Shown piece by piece: positions 33,479 through 45,226 of a DNA stretch of 64,000 nt. Origin of the DNA: Cristatella mucedo. Lineage: Eukaryota; Bryozoa; Phylactolaemata; Cristatellidae. Positions within the stretch are counted from its first letter, which is position 1. Every line of letters begins with the position of its first letter. A program made the position numbers and the translations under genes. The DNA lies in contig WPIO01000009.1 of the NCBI GenBank assembly GCA_009760855.2, forward strand, positions 8,301,501-8,365,500, read 5' to 3'. The notes under the pieces were generated by a model. The model made no database searches, was not told the DNA's origin, and was given only the letters and a program-made list of their open reading frames with translations.

Positions 33479-33656
33479 AAAATCCTAGCTGATTAAACGG
33501 CCTCTTTTTTATAGCGGCAGAAGAGCCTTCATGGCTATCACCACCGCTTGCAGTGGCGATAAAGGATCGCTCACCGCAGGAATCAAACCCACGACCTCGG
33601 GTCCGAGGTCGTGTAAAGCAACCGCCTTACCTAGTGAGCCATCACGGCTCACCATA
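33479..33656 (-). repeat. SINE-A copy, near full length
   Basis: In plus orientation it reads AATCCTAGCTGATTAAACGG (reverse tail), CATGGCTATCACCACCGC, the reverse B box AGGAATCAAACCCACGACC and the reverse A box CCGCCTTACCTAGTGAGCCA. Confidence 0.9.
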
Positions 33657-34059
33657 TCCTGCACCCGGCTTTCGGAAAGTTTGAGAATGACTTGGCAGTT
33701 ACCTTGTAGGCCCAACTGCGTACCCAATCTTCGACCACAACAGGACCTAACAGGTGTGTGTGCCGCTGAGTTATAGCGTACGGGTGCGTATGGAGTACCG
33801 TACCCGTCCGCTGCATGCGGCTTCCACGTTAGCTAGCTACTACGACACTTCGCTCCTACTTCCTTGGCCATTGCTAGTACTAGCGCAATACTGATGATGA
33901 GTTGGACTTTCGCTTGAAAAGTAAACAAGTAAACGGTTGCTGTGTGAACAGCTTCGTCGTTTCTATAATGGGAGACGCAGCTTAGTGGATGTAGAGCTGA
34001 TCACTCCAAAGAACCTGCTACAGGGCTTCGGGCTGGCAGTGAGTTTCCGAGCAATGCTA
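33657..34059. other. unassigned spacer
   Basis: No gene or repeat is recognised. Confidence 0.4.
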
Positions 34060-34620
34060 TTCAGCATCTTTATTGGCTCTCCTAGATTTCTCGGCAGCAG
34101 TGGTCTCATGATCATGATCGTGGTCTCAGTGGTCTTTGACCACCAAACACTCTCGGAGCGCCCATCGACACGCATAGGTATCGATGGCACAGCCCTGAAC
34201 TGAATCGGTTCCTCTTTTAGTGAGAGATGTACTAGGACACGTAGGCTACTGCCCTACTTCCCTTTATTCAGCACTCCCGACCCGTGCTCTTAATCGTCTG
34301 CAGCTGCTGACGCAACATCCTGCAGCTCTTCCGGCGGTCCCTCGGCGCCGGCGCAGCTGCGACGCCGCAACACTTCCGTCTCAGCATCGCTGGCTACCTT
34401 TCGAGCATCGAACGGACTTGGAGATTCAAGAGCGCACGATAGACGCATCGCGGCATCGTCCGCTCAGCGCCCACGAGCCCCGCCCCTCGCCTCTCCGCCG
34501 GGCTGGAGGGGCTGCCGTTTGTCCAGCAGAATATCAGCGTCAATCGCTGAGCGAACGCCCACTGCTGGGCAGACGCCATCGCGAGACCGAGTCCAGGAAG
34601 CGCGTAAGTAAAGTTAGAAT
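34060..34620 (+). mobile_element. GC-shifted LINE-A fragment
   Basis: VFDHQTLSERPSTRIGIDGT (34130-34190) matches AFDTIDHxxLLERLSSRLGITGT. RALNRLQLLTQHPAALPAVP, then RRRRSCDAATLPSQHRWLPF (34285-34405), matches AIRRLQLVQNSAARLVCRERRSCH...LHWLPV. The order is right and the middle is deleted. Substitutions favour G and C throughout. Confidence 0.65.
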
Positions 34621-34915
34621 AAGGATGATAATGACAATACCGATAATAAAAAATGCTAGTGGCACTGAGACATTCGCATTGTGCCCTAAGGCGTAACAAA
34701 CGGTGCGGCAGTTTAGCGCCGGAACTCGACGCGAACTAACTTCTCAAAAAAGCCAAGCTCAGCCTCTAGCGACGATGCCTCACCTGACGCGCTGACGAGA
34801 CGCTCAGGTCGCGACGAGCCGAGGCGCGCGCACCTCGGCTCGTCTGTTTGCGCTCGATGGCTCGCGACGTGAGCTCGGAGAAAGAAGAAGAGCTGGCGGA
34901 CACCGTGGCTTCCGC
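34621..34915. other. unassigned spacer
   Basis: No gene seen. CGAGGCGCGCGCACCTCGGCTCG near 34819 is a small GC-rich inverted repeat. Confidence 0.4.
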
Positions 34916-35055
34916 TCTCCTCCTCTTCTCTCTCTACCTCTCGTCACGCTCTCTCTCGCTCTCGCTCTCTCTCGTCGCTCTCTCTCGCTCTTTCTCTGTC
35001 TCGTCGCTCTCTCTCTCTCTCTTTCTCTTTCAATCTCTCTCTCATCGCTCTCTCT

Positions 35056-35124
<69 letters not shown>

Positions 35125-35208
35125 CGCTCGCTTTTTCTCTCTCTCTCCCTCTCTTTTCCTCTCTTTCTCTCCCTCGCTCTCTCTCTCTCCCTCTTTGTCT
35201 ATCTCTCG

Positions 35209-35248
<40 letters not shown>

Positions 35249-35281
35249 GCTCTCTCTCTCTCCCTCTTTGTCTATCTCTCG

Positions 35282-35337
<56 letters not shown>

Positions 35338-35352
35338 TTTGTCTATCTCTCG

Positions 35353-35398
<46 letters not shown>

Positions 35399-35558
35399 TC
35401 TCTCTCTCTCTCTCCCTCTTTATCTATCTCTCGTCTCTCTCCCTCTCTCTCACTGTCCCTCTCTCTTTCGCTCTTTCTCTTTCCCCCTCTCGCTTCCTCT
35501 CTCTCTCTCTCTCTCTCTCTCCCTCTCTTTCTCTCCCCCTCTCTCTCTCTCTCTCTTT
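34916..35558. repeat. higher-order CT-rich array
   Basis: 640 bp of CT repeat. A CCTCTTTGTCTATCTCTCGTCGC block recurs near 35190, 35263 and 35334, with a variant near 35415, so the array has a secondary period of about 71-81 bp. Ser-Leu and Arg-Glu ORFs are artefacts. Confidence 0.95.
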
Positions 35559-36050
<492 letters not shown>

Positions 36051-36185
36051 CGGACGCATCTCGCCTCTCTCGTCGCTCTCTCTGCTGGTTACATTAACGA
36101 AAAGCTAAGCGCGAGCTGACCGGCACAAGAAACTGTGGGCCACTCGAAGCAGGAAATTGAAGGATTTCGCTCCCCGACGCCCGGG

Positions 36186-36385
36186 TTCGGCACAGCGGTT
36201 AATTAAGATGCTAACCTAGTTAGGACAATCGAGGTCAGGGTCATTTGATTTCGCGACCGAGGTCTTGGGCTCGAGCCCTGGTGCATATTTGAAGCGCCCG
36301 AGCAAAGATTAAGTTCTCTTCTGGCGCTGTGCAAACGAATTACACGTATTATAATTACACGTATTATATTATAATTCGTTTATTT
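36186..36385 (+). repeat. SINE-B copy with duplicated AT tail
   Basis: The head is GGTTCGGCACAGCGGTTAATT. An inserted segment precedes the B box TTGGGCTCGAGCCCTG. The body is TGAAGCGCCCGAG and the tail AAGATTAAGTTCTCTTCTGGCGCTGTGC. AATTACACGTATTATA then occurs twice, followed by ATTCGTTTATTTATTT. Confidence 0.75.
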
Positions 36386-36488
36386 ATTTCCCTGCGGCAA
36401 TCGCGACTCATCCGGCTCCCTTTGGCCGAGTGACGCCGCCCCTTCGCACAGTGGATGAGAAACGTCCGCAGCATCCGGCGGTCGGGCT

Positions 36489-36674
36489 TTAATTTCGCAG
36501 CGCCGCCCTGGTGCTTGAGAGCTCGCGCTTTGTCTTCCGGACGTCGCACTCGCGATCGCTACGAGGCGCCGACCGGACGTACGAGCAGACCTCGTTCTTT
36601 TCGAAGGCGGCCAAGAGCTGGAGGGCCTGCGCGGCCAGGCACCGACCTGCCGGGTCGGTCTCGCAGCGCTGCAC
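36489..36674 (-). CDS. candidate Cys-containing exon, unrecognised
   Basis: Minus-strand frame following a possible acceptor (GCGCCGGTGCAG) reads RCETDPAGRCLAAQALQLLA, then AFEKNEVCSYVR and RECDVRKTKRELSSTRAALR, then TAA. Four cysteines and balanced charge make it more protein-like than its neighbours. I recognise no family. No upstream exon was identified, and chance ORFs are common here. Confidence 0.2.
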   Translation of the reverse strand: MQRCETDPAGRCLAAQALQLLAAFEKNEVCSYVRSAPRSDRECDVRKTKRELSSTRAALRN

Positions 36675-37345
36675 CGGCGCTCAGCTTTGCGGCACCTGAA
36701 TTGCATTGCATTTGCCGTGCATTCCGATGGACTAGCGCTGGCTGCGGGAATAGCGAAGTCAGGCATTCCGGAGCGAGCTAATACACCTCTCCAAGTCGGG
36801 CGAGCTGGGGCGGGGCCGCGGATGTCTGCTGTAGCAATGTCGCGAAGCTGTCCGTAAGGAGCTGACCGATAGCCGCTGCCGCCTGACCGCCGCCGCGGCG
36901 CCGGGCGCATCCGCTGCGCTAGCGGGGGCGGGCGCGTCGGCAGCTGCGCGCTCGGCCTCTACCACCTGCACGCTCGCTCAGAACCCTTCCCCCCTGCCCG
37001 CCAGCGCTCCGTTCAAAGTTTTGCTGTCTTAAACTAAGGACGGCGTCACATTCAGCCTTCTCCCGACGTCAGCGCTGGCCAGCGCTGACGCCGCTCGAGA
37101 TGACCGAGCGAGTACCGAGGTCCGCGACAGAGACCGGAAGACTCTGCACGGACGCTAGCCAGTCGCCCCGCCCAGGCGCCGCTGCCGCAGCAGTCAATTT
37201 GCGCCCGTGAAAGCCGGAGCGCCGCGGCGGCGACCGACCGCGGCGGCGGCGGCAGCGACAGAACGAGCCCGCCACCGCAGCGGGTGGCGGACAGCCAGCT
37301 CGTGGAGCGTTCGGCGTGAGGGTGACGGTCCGCGCGGCGATTCAT
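36675..37345. other. GC-rich, unassigned
   Basis: No supported gene. It contains the perfect palindrome CGTCAGCGCTGGCCAGCGCTGACG at 37067-37090. Confidence 0.4.
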
Positions 37346-37432
37346 CGTAGCAAATGTAAAGTGCCTAGAAAGAGATTGAGCTCTATCGTGAGGGCGCTAT
37401 ATCAAATGCGTAAGTATTATTATTCTTATCAT
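37346..37432 (+). mobile_element. LINE-A terminal tail
   Basis: It reads AGCAAATGTAAAGTGCCTAG, AAGAGATTGAGCTCTAT and GAGGGCGCTATATCAAATGC, then TATTATTATT. It retains low GC in the middle of the GC-rich domain, so it probably inserted late. Confidence 0.8.
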
Positions 37433-39310
37433 TACTACTATCGCGCCTCTCCAGCTTTCGTGCTGCTGACAAGGTCAAGGTCTGGCCACGCTTAGCTAGA
37501 CCGCAGGGCTGCAGCAGTGGCGCGGCTCCCCGCAAGGGCGACGAGGGATCGTATCGAGAGCTCAAGCCGCGAGCCGCCGTGCGGTACGGCGCCCGGTCGA
37601 CGAGTGACGAAGTCTGCGCGCGGAAAGGGCAAGGGCCGTTGCCGGAAATCGAGCGAGCGAGCGAGCGTGCTTAACGGCCTCCGGACCTAACGAATCCGCC
37701 ACCGCCGTCTTCCGCAGCGTTAGCTCGTTCGCAGCTTCCAGCGGATGTGGCGGAGAGCGACCGTCCTGCCGACAGAAAACGACCAGTTTCGGCTGGCGCG
37801 AACTTCTCGACGGATCTCTCAGTCGACGTTCCAGAGGTGGCCTCCCGGTCGTCGAACCGACGGATGGAGCTTTTCGGCGGACGCGGCTCGCGCGCGCGCG
37901 CAAAGACTACTCGGGCTGCGGTAACTGACTTACAAACAGGCGGCACACTCTCCGCTAGAGTCTGCCAGCTGCAATTACATAGTTCGTCTTGAAAAAAGTT
38001 GATGGGCAATTACGCAGGCGAGGCAACCGGCCCTGAGCGCGCTTTGCCCTTTGAATGCCGCGGAATCACTCGGCGGCGGCTTGCGCGGCGGTGGCAGCGG
38101 ACGGCTTGCGGCGGCGAACCGCGAGAAAGGCACCCGCTACCTACCCGCAGTTTGTAGTTTCGGAGGCGATTGATAGCCGGTCCGGCTTCTTTTGCGCGCG
38201 CGCGGCGCAGGCGCGCTCAGCCGCGAAAGCCGCGGGCCGGCGCGAGCGATCCGACGCCGCGGCCGATCCGGCGGCGGCGTCGGGTTACCGCTCGCGACCG
38301 CACGCATCGGCGGGCGCTCCGGCGCCACGCCACGAGCATGTGAAACGGCGCCGTCGCCTTCCGCCGCGTCGGTCTCGCTGGCTCGACGCGCGACTCGACC
38401 CGGTCTCGAGCGCGGCGGCTGGCAAGCTGGCCGAGAATGAAGCGGCAGCGGCGGCGGGCGTCCAGAGCGGTGCCGGGCGCTCGGCTGCTGCTGCTGCTGC
38501 TGCTGCTACTGCGGGGTTTCAAGAGGAAGTGTGGCCGCTCGGAGCAACTGCCAGGACCGCATGAGACGTTCATCCAACCAATGAACTTGATATGTACTTG
38601 ATATATCTACTTAAGATGTGCATCCCCCGACCGAATCTTTGCTCGGCGTTCATTACTTATTAAAATATCGCTCCTCACCTCAGGGACGCTTTCATTTTCT
38701 AGCAGCCTTCGCTAATCGGGCCGTCGACAGCGAGTCCGTTTGTATGCAAACAAGTTCACGTAAAAGTCGGCCAAAAACCGGGGTACATCCGGTGGTGAAT
38801 ATCTGCTAAGGACACGCTGTCTAATGCATCCCATAAATAATTTTGATATAAAATAAAAATAGTTTGTTTGCATTGCGCCCTAAAAGAACATATAGTTAGT
38901 AACATGCACTCAATCATGCACATTTGCGAACGTCAGGCAAACGGGAACAAGAAAGAAACGTCCACTGGGGCCAAGGGAGAACTGAGCAGAGCACGTACTC
39001 TGTAGCTGAGACTTATAAGATGCAAGGGCATCGCATGTAATGACTGAAGCCGGAAGCGATTCTTGAGTTTTCGGTGCTGAAGGTAGCTGTAGGTAACGGA
39101 AGGCGAGCATACGAGCTGAGCGCTCGATCCCCGGAAGACTTCAATTTCACGCGAAGGACGGCAAAATTACTTTTGCCCGCGAGTTTTTATAGCATAATGC
39201 GAATCTAGCTATAATCGTATGACTTCTCTTCAGGAATATTTTTATCATTATTATTATTAGATTATGATAACGCTATCTTTACTCGCATATACAAGTATTT
39301 ATTCGGTGCA
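37433..39310. other. GC-rich then AT-rich unassigned sequence
   Basis: 37.4-38.6 kb is very GC-rich with overlapping chance ORFs, including a CTG/GCT run near 38490 that reads poly-Ala or poly-Ser. 38.6-39.3 kb is ordinary AT-rich DNA. I found no splice-supported exon. Confidence 0.35.
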
Positions 39311-39314
39311 TTAT

Positions 39315-39870
39315 AATAATAATAATTTAATATTAATAACACGTTTGATAAATCCGCCGTCATTGCGAACATTCAGTGCAATAACAACGATATCATTATT
39401 AATGCCAGTAATAAGAATGTCTTTTTTATAGCTCTCAAAGAGTAGCAAATCCAAGCGCTTTGCAACTCGCTTCAAGAACAGCAATAAACAAGAGCTGACG
39501 ATGCGACAAGGCGTCTTGCTTAGACAAGCGTACAAAAGCACGCTAGAGTACACAGCGCCACCGATTGGAAGGATCTCTGACAAGCAGCATGCACTTAATC
39601 AAACGCGAGTAATTTGGAGAAGTACTGAGGGGGAAAAGACGAGTTAAGTGGAGCGCCGCTATGCAAGAGTGAATCGCTTTGGCTCGAAGTCGCGTCGTGC
39701 AGTTATGCAGGCACGAAAGTGCACAAGAGAGAACAACTCCCTGGGACGATGCAAAGGCTGCGACGAACAGGCACGCGCTTAGCTTAGCTTCTTTGTGAAC
39801 GTCGTCAAATCGGAAGGCGATGCCGTGTAAGTCTGTAGCTAATTTCAGGCCACGGAAGCGCGCAGCAGCG
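39315..39870 (-). mobile_element. LINE-A 3' part, diverged
   Basis: In plus orientation ATTATAATAATAATAATTTA precedes a decayed hairpin. The UTR and protein-end landmarks follow in order, for example CTTTGTGAACGTCGTCAAATCGG and GTGTAAGTCTGTAGCTAATTTCAGGC, compared with TTTTAAATGTGGTCAAGTCAGG and GACGCAGGTCGGGAGGGAGTTCCAGGC elsewhere. Confidence 0.5.
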
Positions 39871-41355
39871 GCGGCAGAAGCGGCGGCGGCGCTGAGAGCG
39901 GACTCCTCGGTTCAGTGAGCCCGCATTCTGTTTTTGGAGCGAGCCGCCGGCGCAGCGGCTTCGTCGCAAGAACGCCGGCCTCGGCGGCGGGCGAATGGCT
40001 AGCGTGGCGAAAGCCGCCGAGGATCGCGATCGAGTCGCGCTAGAGAGACTATTGAGACTGGCAATGCTATTCAATCGACGTTGACATCTCGACGATCTCA
40101 AATGACGATCATCAATCGACATTGACACGGAGAGCGACCTACGCGACGCAGCGCCACGCGCCGGGCAGCTCTCGCGCAGCAGCAGGACGACGCGCTGCGG
40201 CGGCGGCGGCTTGAAGCGCGTCCGCACTGCGCCCTCCGTGCTTTCTCTGAGCGAACGACCGGCCTCGCTGCGTCGCGTAGGTCCGGCTCGGACCTACGCG
40301 ACTGCGTCGCACGCGCCGATAACGATGGGCCGCGCGGAGGCGCCACGCCTCGCGCTTACGAAGCAGCAGCAGCTTCCGCGGCAAACGAGGCGCTCGCGAA
40401 CGCAATGCGCGACGCTCGGACGACTCGGACGCTCGGCGCCGCCGCTCGTCCTCAAGAAATCTCGAGACGCTCAGCGCGCGCGCTGTCCTCCTGCTTCGCG
40501 ACGCAACGGCGACTGAGGCGGCTGCGGCGGTGCCACTGGCGGCGGCTTCTCGCGCTACTTCTCGGCGCTACTTCTCCACGCTTAAATTAGGCGCGCACCA
40601 CGGCGGCGTCAGCGGGCGCCTGGAGCACCGAACGCGAGCAAATCAGCTAACGCTAACGTGCTTTCGTGCGTCGTCGCCAGACGCCCGATCTGCGTCCTGT
40701 CAAAGCGAGCGCGGCGCATGCGCACCGCCGTCGTTGACGGCATCGCGTCGGCCGCTCAGCGCTACCCGCGCTATCGAGCCGAGAGCGCGGCGCCAAAAGC
40801 GCGCTCCACCCAGGCGTCGCAGGGCGCGCGCGCGCGCCGCGCGAGGCCGCGGGCGAGGAGCGGTCAATTAAGAAAGCGGCGCAATTCAATCTTCTGCGGC
40901 TCAGAGACGCTAGCGCACCATCTGGCGTTATCGTTCGTAATGTCATGCGCCGGCACATGGCGGAAATGGGTCGGATTCTAGCTTTGACCTATCCAATTCT
41001 GGCCGCGGCCAGCTCGAGTGACCCGCGACCATTAAAAGCGATACTGCAATCCTAGTCAGCGCCGGTGGCGCCGCAGATACATCAGCTCGCCGTCACGTGC
41101 CTGAGCCGAGTCAGGTGTCTCTCGCGAGCGGCGTCCTTGAGCGGTCTGACACGTTGGCGACCTCGTCCAGCCGGCCCAGGCCAGCCCGCCGGCGGTGCGA
41201 GTAGACGCGCCCGGTCTACTCGCGCGCCCGCCCGCCCGCGTCACTAGCTCGCGCGCAAGGCGCAAGCCCCGTCGCACGCGGCAGCAGCAGGCCGGAGCTG
41301 CGGACTGCCGAGCGACGCGACGCGACGCGTCACGGTGCTCTGGCACGAGACTCAC
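39871..41355. other. GC-rich, unassigned
   Basis: Very CpG-rich, with no supported gene. It contains a 14-bp hairpin with a 3-nt loop at 40272-40302 and a 10-bp hairpin near 41198-41225 (GCGAGTAGAC/GTCTACTCGC). Confidence 0.35.
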
Positions 41356-41506
41356 CGGAAGACGACAGATCGCTCAGCGACGTCGACTCGGCCGTCGAAG
41401 CGCAGCCTCCGTCGGCGGCTGCGCCTGCGACTTGGCAGCGGCGGCGGCCGCTGCCGCCACCACCGCGTCGAAACTGCGGCGGAGGCGGCGCGGCGAGAGC
41501 GTTGCC
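41356..41506 (-). CDS. candidate internal exon with good splice sites, unrecognised
   Basis: The minus strand offers an acceptor (GTTCCGTCACTCTGCAG) and a near-consensus donor (TCTTCCG|GTGAGTC) 151 bp apart, open in the frame that ends STAESTSLSDLSSS. The Ser/Asp-rich end looks like regulatory-protein sequence. Its phase (one base left over) does not fit directly onto the SOBP exon at 31370, whose frame here would meet a stop. It may belong to another gene or be chance in GC-rich DNA. Confidence 0.25.
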
Positions 41507-43153
41507 CTGCAGAGTGACGGAACGAGTTGTGCCCGCGGCACAGCGAGTTGTGCACGAGTTGTGCACGCGGCTTCGTCATCGCTTCAGCGCGCCCCCGCGA
41601 AACGGCGGCCGGCTGACTGGCCGCCGCTGCGCGGGGGGGGGGCGCGCTGCCGCCAGGCCGCTCCGTTCCCGCCGTAGCTGTACTCACCCGCCGAAAGTCT
41701 TCGCACTGAGCCATCTTCGCTCGCGGGCTAGCGCCCCTCGCGGGCCGCCTGTTTTGAGCTGCGGCGGTGGCACCGGCGGCTACGCAGCGCGGCTGTGCCT
41801 GCATTTGGCACTCCGAGCGGCGGCGTCGGCGGCGTCGGAGGTAGATGCGGCTGAGGCGGCTTCGTTTCGGTCTAAATAAGTCGCTCCCCCGGTCGAGAGC
41901 TCGGGTTAGTATTCTTCGAATCAATCCCATTGTTACCCGATATCTAGTTTAGGGTTTCAAGTGGCTCGAGAGTCATTCGATATTCATTGCACTCAGCTGC
42001 GCCGCGAGTAATACGATCCCCACCCTTATTGCGCTTGTGATTTGCCGAACGCCGACGCGGCTCTGGCGGCCGCGCCGGCGCCGCGTTTTGGATTGCCGGC
42101 CGCGTGTGCCTCGGCTGGAACGCGGACGATAAATGACCGGCAGGCATTACACTAGCGGCTGCTCTTCCGGCGAAGTGATTGCAGAATGGCCGCCATTACG
42201 CGGGATTCGCTGCGGCCGCCGAAGCTGGCAAAGCGGCCGCAGCGGCACACGACTTCAACAGCCGCTCGCCCCGCCTCGCCCCGCCCCGTCCCAACCCTCG
42301 CTCAAAGTGGGGCCCCTGTGTCAACGGCAGTCGACAGACGCCCAACGGGGGGAGGGTGAGGGCGGTGGCGGCGGCGCGCGTCGCCGGCGTCCGTCTCGGC
42401 GCAGCCTGTCGTCTATTTCTGTCCTCGCGGCGCTTCGAATCGGCGAAGGCCGAATGAGGAGGCTACGCGAACGACGAAGTTCTCGCGTAAAAGTGCGACA
42501 ACTTCGTCGCGGCACTGACGTGGCTCCTCGAATCAATCCTGATGCAACCTGGCGCAAGTCGATATATATATAAATATATATATATAAGCATATATATATA
42601 TATATGTATATAAGCATATATATATATGTATATAAGCATATATATATATATATATATATGCGAGAGTAGCCATAATATGGACATCTCGCACTCGCGGACG
42701 CGCACAAAACGGGCGCACTACGCGTACGGATTTGAACTGACAAAAAAATAACTCCGCCAAAAACTTCCGCCGGCGAACGTTTTCAGTGCTCCCCGTTCGC
42801 TTAAGAATATGACGAGGAGGCGAAGCTGCTTATGTGCTGCTTATCCCTAGGAAAAAAGACACATTTCGAAGGACGTTCTGGAAAAAAAAAGTTATTTTAA
42901 CCCTAGGCTCGTTCAAACCTGACTCTCTCGTCTTCTGTGAGTCGAGACATACAAGTATACATGTTATGCACCCTTATACAATCAGCACGCTGTTAACCGT
43001 ACATACCATAGTTCATGTGTGGGGATGTGTTCAACTATATGCCCAAATGTACACATATTTTTTACACGCCATATGCTGCTTATCCAGACTTAATAATAGA
43101 TATACACAAATCACAAATATAATGTATGCATTTATTTGTATATGCATATAAAA
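41507..43153. other. GC-rich, unassigned, with AT microsatellite
   Basis: No supported gene. A TATATATA microsatellite with spaced GCATATATA units occupies 42560-42660. 42.7-43.15 kb returns to AT-rich DNA. Confidence 0.35.
42560..42660. repeat. AT microsatellite
   Basis: TA repeat punctuated by TATAAGCATATA units about 25-30 bp apart. Confidence 0.9.
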
Positions 43154-43275
43154 TACAATTCGTTTGTATAGCGCCCTAAGAGAACTTAATCTCTATTCAG
43201 GCGCTTCACATGTGCCTCCGGGCTCGAGCCCACAACCTCAGCCAGACCTTGGCCCGGGCGAGCACCTTAGCTGAT
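43154..43275 (-). repeat. SINE-B copy, near consensus
   Basis: In plus orientation it reads TTCGTTTGTATAGCGCCCTAAG, AGAACTTAATCTCTATTCAGG and CGCTTCACATGTGCC, then the reverse B box GGGCTCGAGCCCAC and the reverse A-box region GCGAGCACCTTAGC. The extreme head is lost to a TA-rich run. Confidence 0.85.
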
Positions 43276-44514
43276 ACACATATATGAATATATGTGTACG
43301 ATCTAGCGGCGGCGTCCGGGAAGAGATAGGACCCGCAATGCGTCGGCCGGCCCCGCTCGAGTCCCTCTCTCGAGAAACGGCGCTGCCTGTGCCGCGGCGG
43401 CCGGGTGCCGCCGCGGCACAGGCAACGCTTTGACGCTTCGCCTCAGTCGGCACTCCATAATGCATAGCGTAAATATATCGGATTCCCGCCGCTTGCCGCA
43501 CGCCGCGAAAACAAGAGCCGGCGCCGCGACAGCGCCGCCGCGGTGTTTGTGGCTCGACGCGAAATAATACGTCGGCGGCCGTTCCTCAGACCGCTGACAC
43601 GCGCCTCTTAACCCTCCCCCCCCGCTCTCTCTGTCGGCTGGGCGTGGGCGAGACGGAGAGCAAAGGTGGCACAGGGTAGAAGCCGAGTAAATAACTGCCG
43701 CTTAGCGAGACTCGTTGCAGGCCGGCCGGCCGTGCATGCGACGAGGACAACTGCAATCAAAGATGGTGCCAGCGAGGCTGGGCGTGAAAGCCTCAGGAAG
43801 AGGCTTGGCTTGGCTTAAATGTGGAATCGAATTCGTAGAGCTTAGTACATATCCGACGCGCCGCCGCGATGCCGTGACTCTGTCGATGAAAGATCTAGTG
43901 AGCAAAGCAAGGATTTGAAGCAGGGAAACGATGTGCCATGATGAGGCGGCCACCCTCTGAAGCAAGCGGAAAGGGCGCGCACCCGCTGCCTTACCCCGTC
44001 CGTCAGCCCCTTTAGGTTCAGCCAAAGTAATTTTTTTTCAAGTTCCCATTCGAAAGTTTCCACTCGAAGTCCGGTTCGGCCGCGCATATAGATAGGTTCG
44101 TTCGAGGTTCAAAAAACCGATCTCGGTAAAAGGTCAGGACGGAGACATTGCTGTGACCGCGCGACTCTCAATGAAGCCGATTTTCACCAGCACATGGGCA
44201 TTCCCACAAGTGGCCAATAGCGTTGGGTTGGGCTCCTATCTATCGCTGAGGCTTATATACATAAAGCCTCTCACCCCATCACCAGATTGCAGATTGCAAC
44301 ATCGAGAGCTTTTAGATCAGCTCTCGTTGCTTAATGTCATCTGCATAGACAGCTAAATTTTCTCTCAAGCTCGATTCGCCATCAAACCGGGTGCTGATAA
44401 CTCTGATAGCCTTACGCCCTCCAGTCATCCGCAAGGCCCCTCTTACACTTGATTTATCCTACACGTCAACACTTGCTCTGACCGAGTTGGTATTGTTACA
44501 AAGGGTGAATTTCG
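43276..44514. other. end of GC domain and unassigned spacer
   Basis: It includes the perfect GC hairpin at 43384-43424. Beyond 43.7 kb I see no gene. A minus-strand stretch (44025-43702) has LINE-like composition but no firm motif. Confidence 0.35.
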
Positions 44515-45108
44515 AACACAACTCACCAACTAACCATACTTGCATGCTGACCCAATGCTTATCACTACTAACCACGTTTTTCTTGTTGTTTATTTGTTTT
44601 CTGTCGCTCACTTTTAGGTCCCCCCCCCCATCCTTTGGCTCCAGCCTAAATATCAGATATACTCCCCCACCAGGCTAAGCATCGCACTACCCGCTTTTCG
44701 GAATCTAACTGTTTATCTATACCTCGTACAAACCTCAAATCCTTTGGAGACCATACATTTTAGTTTGCATGCTCCCAAAGCCTAGAACTCACTTCCGACT
44801 TGCGTCACGACCTCCTCTGACCACATTTAAAAGGAACTTAAAAATGCACCTATTTATTACAGCATTTAGTGGGTCCCTGCGATTCGTTCTTTATGTGCTT
44901 ATGCATGCTGATGCTGCATGCTGCCAATAGCCACACTTGCATGCTGACCCTGTGCATGTCACCCCTAATCATGTTAGTCGTGTTGTTTATCAAGCATGCT
45001 ACCACTAACCATTCGAACGTGTTTCCTTTGCAGCAAATGTAAAGCGCCTAGAAAGAGATTGAGTTCTCTGAGGGCGCTTTATCAAGTGTATCATTATTAT
45101 TGTTATTA
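44515..45108 (+). mobile_element. LINE-A 3' end with internal rearrangement
   Basis: A piece of 3' UTR (44520-44600) is followed by an earlier part of the element (TCACTTTTAGGTCCCCCCCCCC, LNIRYTPPPG, then 'PKAX NSLP' in shifted frames), then a complete 3' UTR. The end is the AAAGCGCCTAGAAAGAG...GGGCGCTTT hairpin and (ATT)n at 45040-45108. A 10-bp C run replaces the expected TTCATTC. Confidence 0.8.
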
Positions 45109-45226
45109 TTACTTTTGAGCATGCTTCCACTAACCATTTGATCGTACTTCCTTTGCAGCAAACATAAAGTGCCTAGAAAGAGATTGAGCTCTCCATGGTG
45201 CTGTAAGAAATGTATTATTATTACTA
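45108..45226 (+). mobile_element. second LINE-A tail in tandem
   Basis: GAGCATGCTTCCACTAACCATTTGATCGTAC, then GCAAACATAAAGTGCCTAGAAAG and AGATTGAGCTCTCCATGG, with an ATTATTATTACT end. It directly follows the previous tail and is more diverged. Confidence 0.75.
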
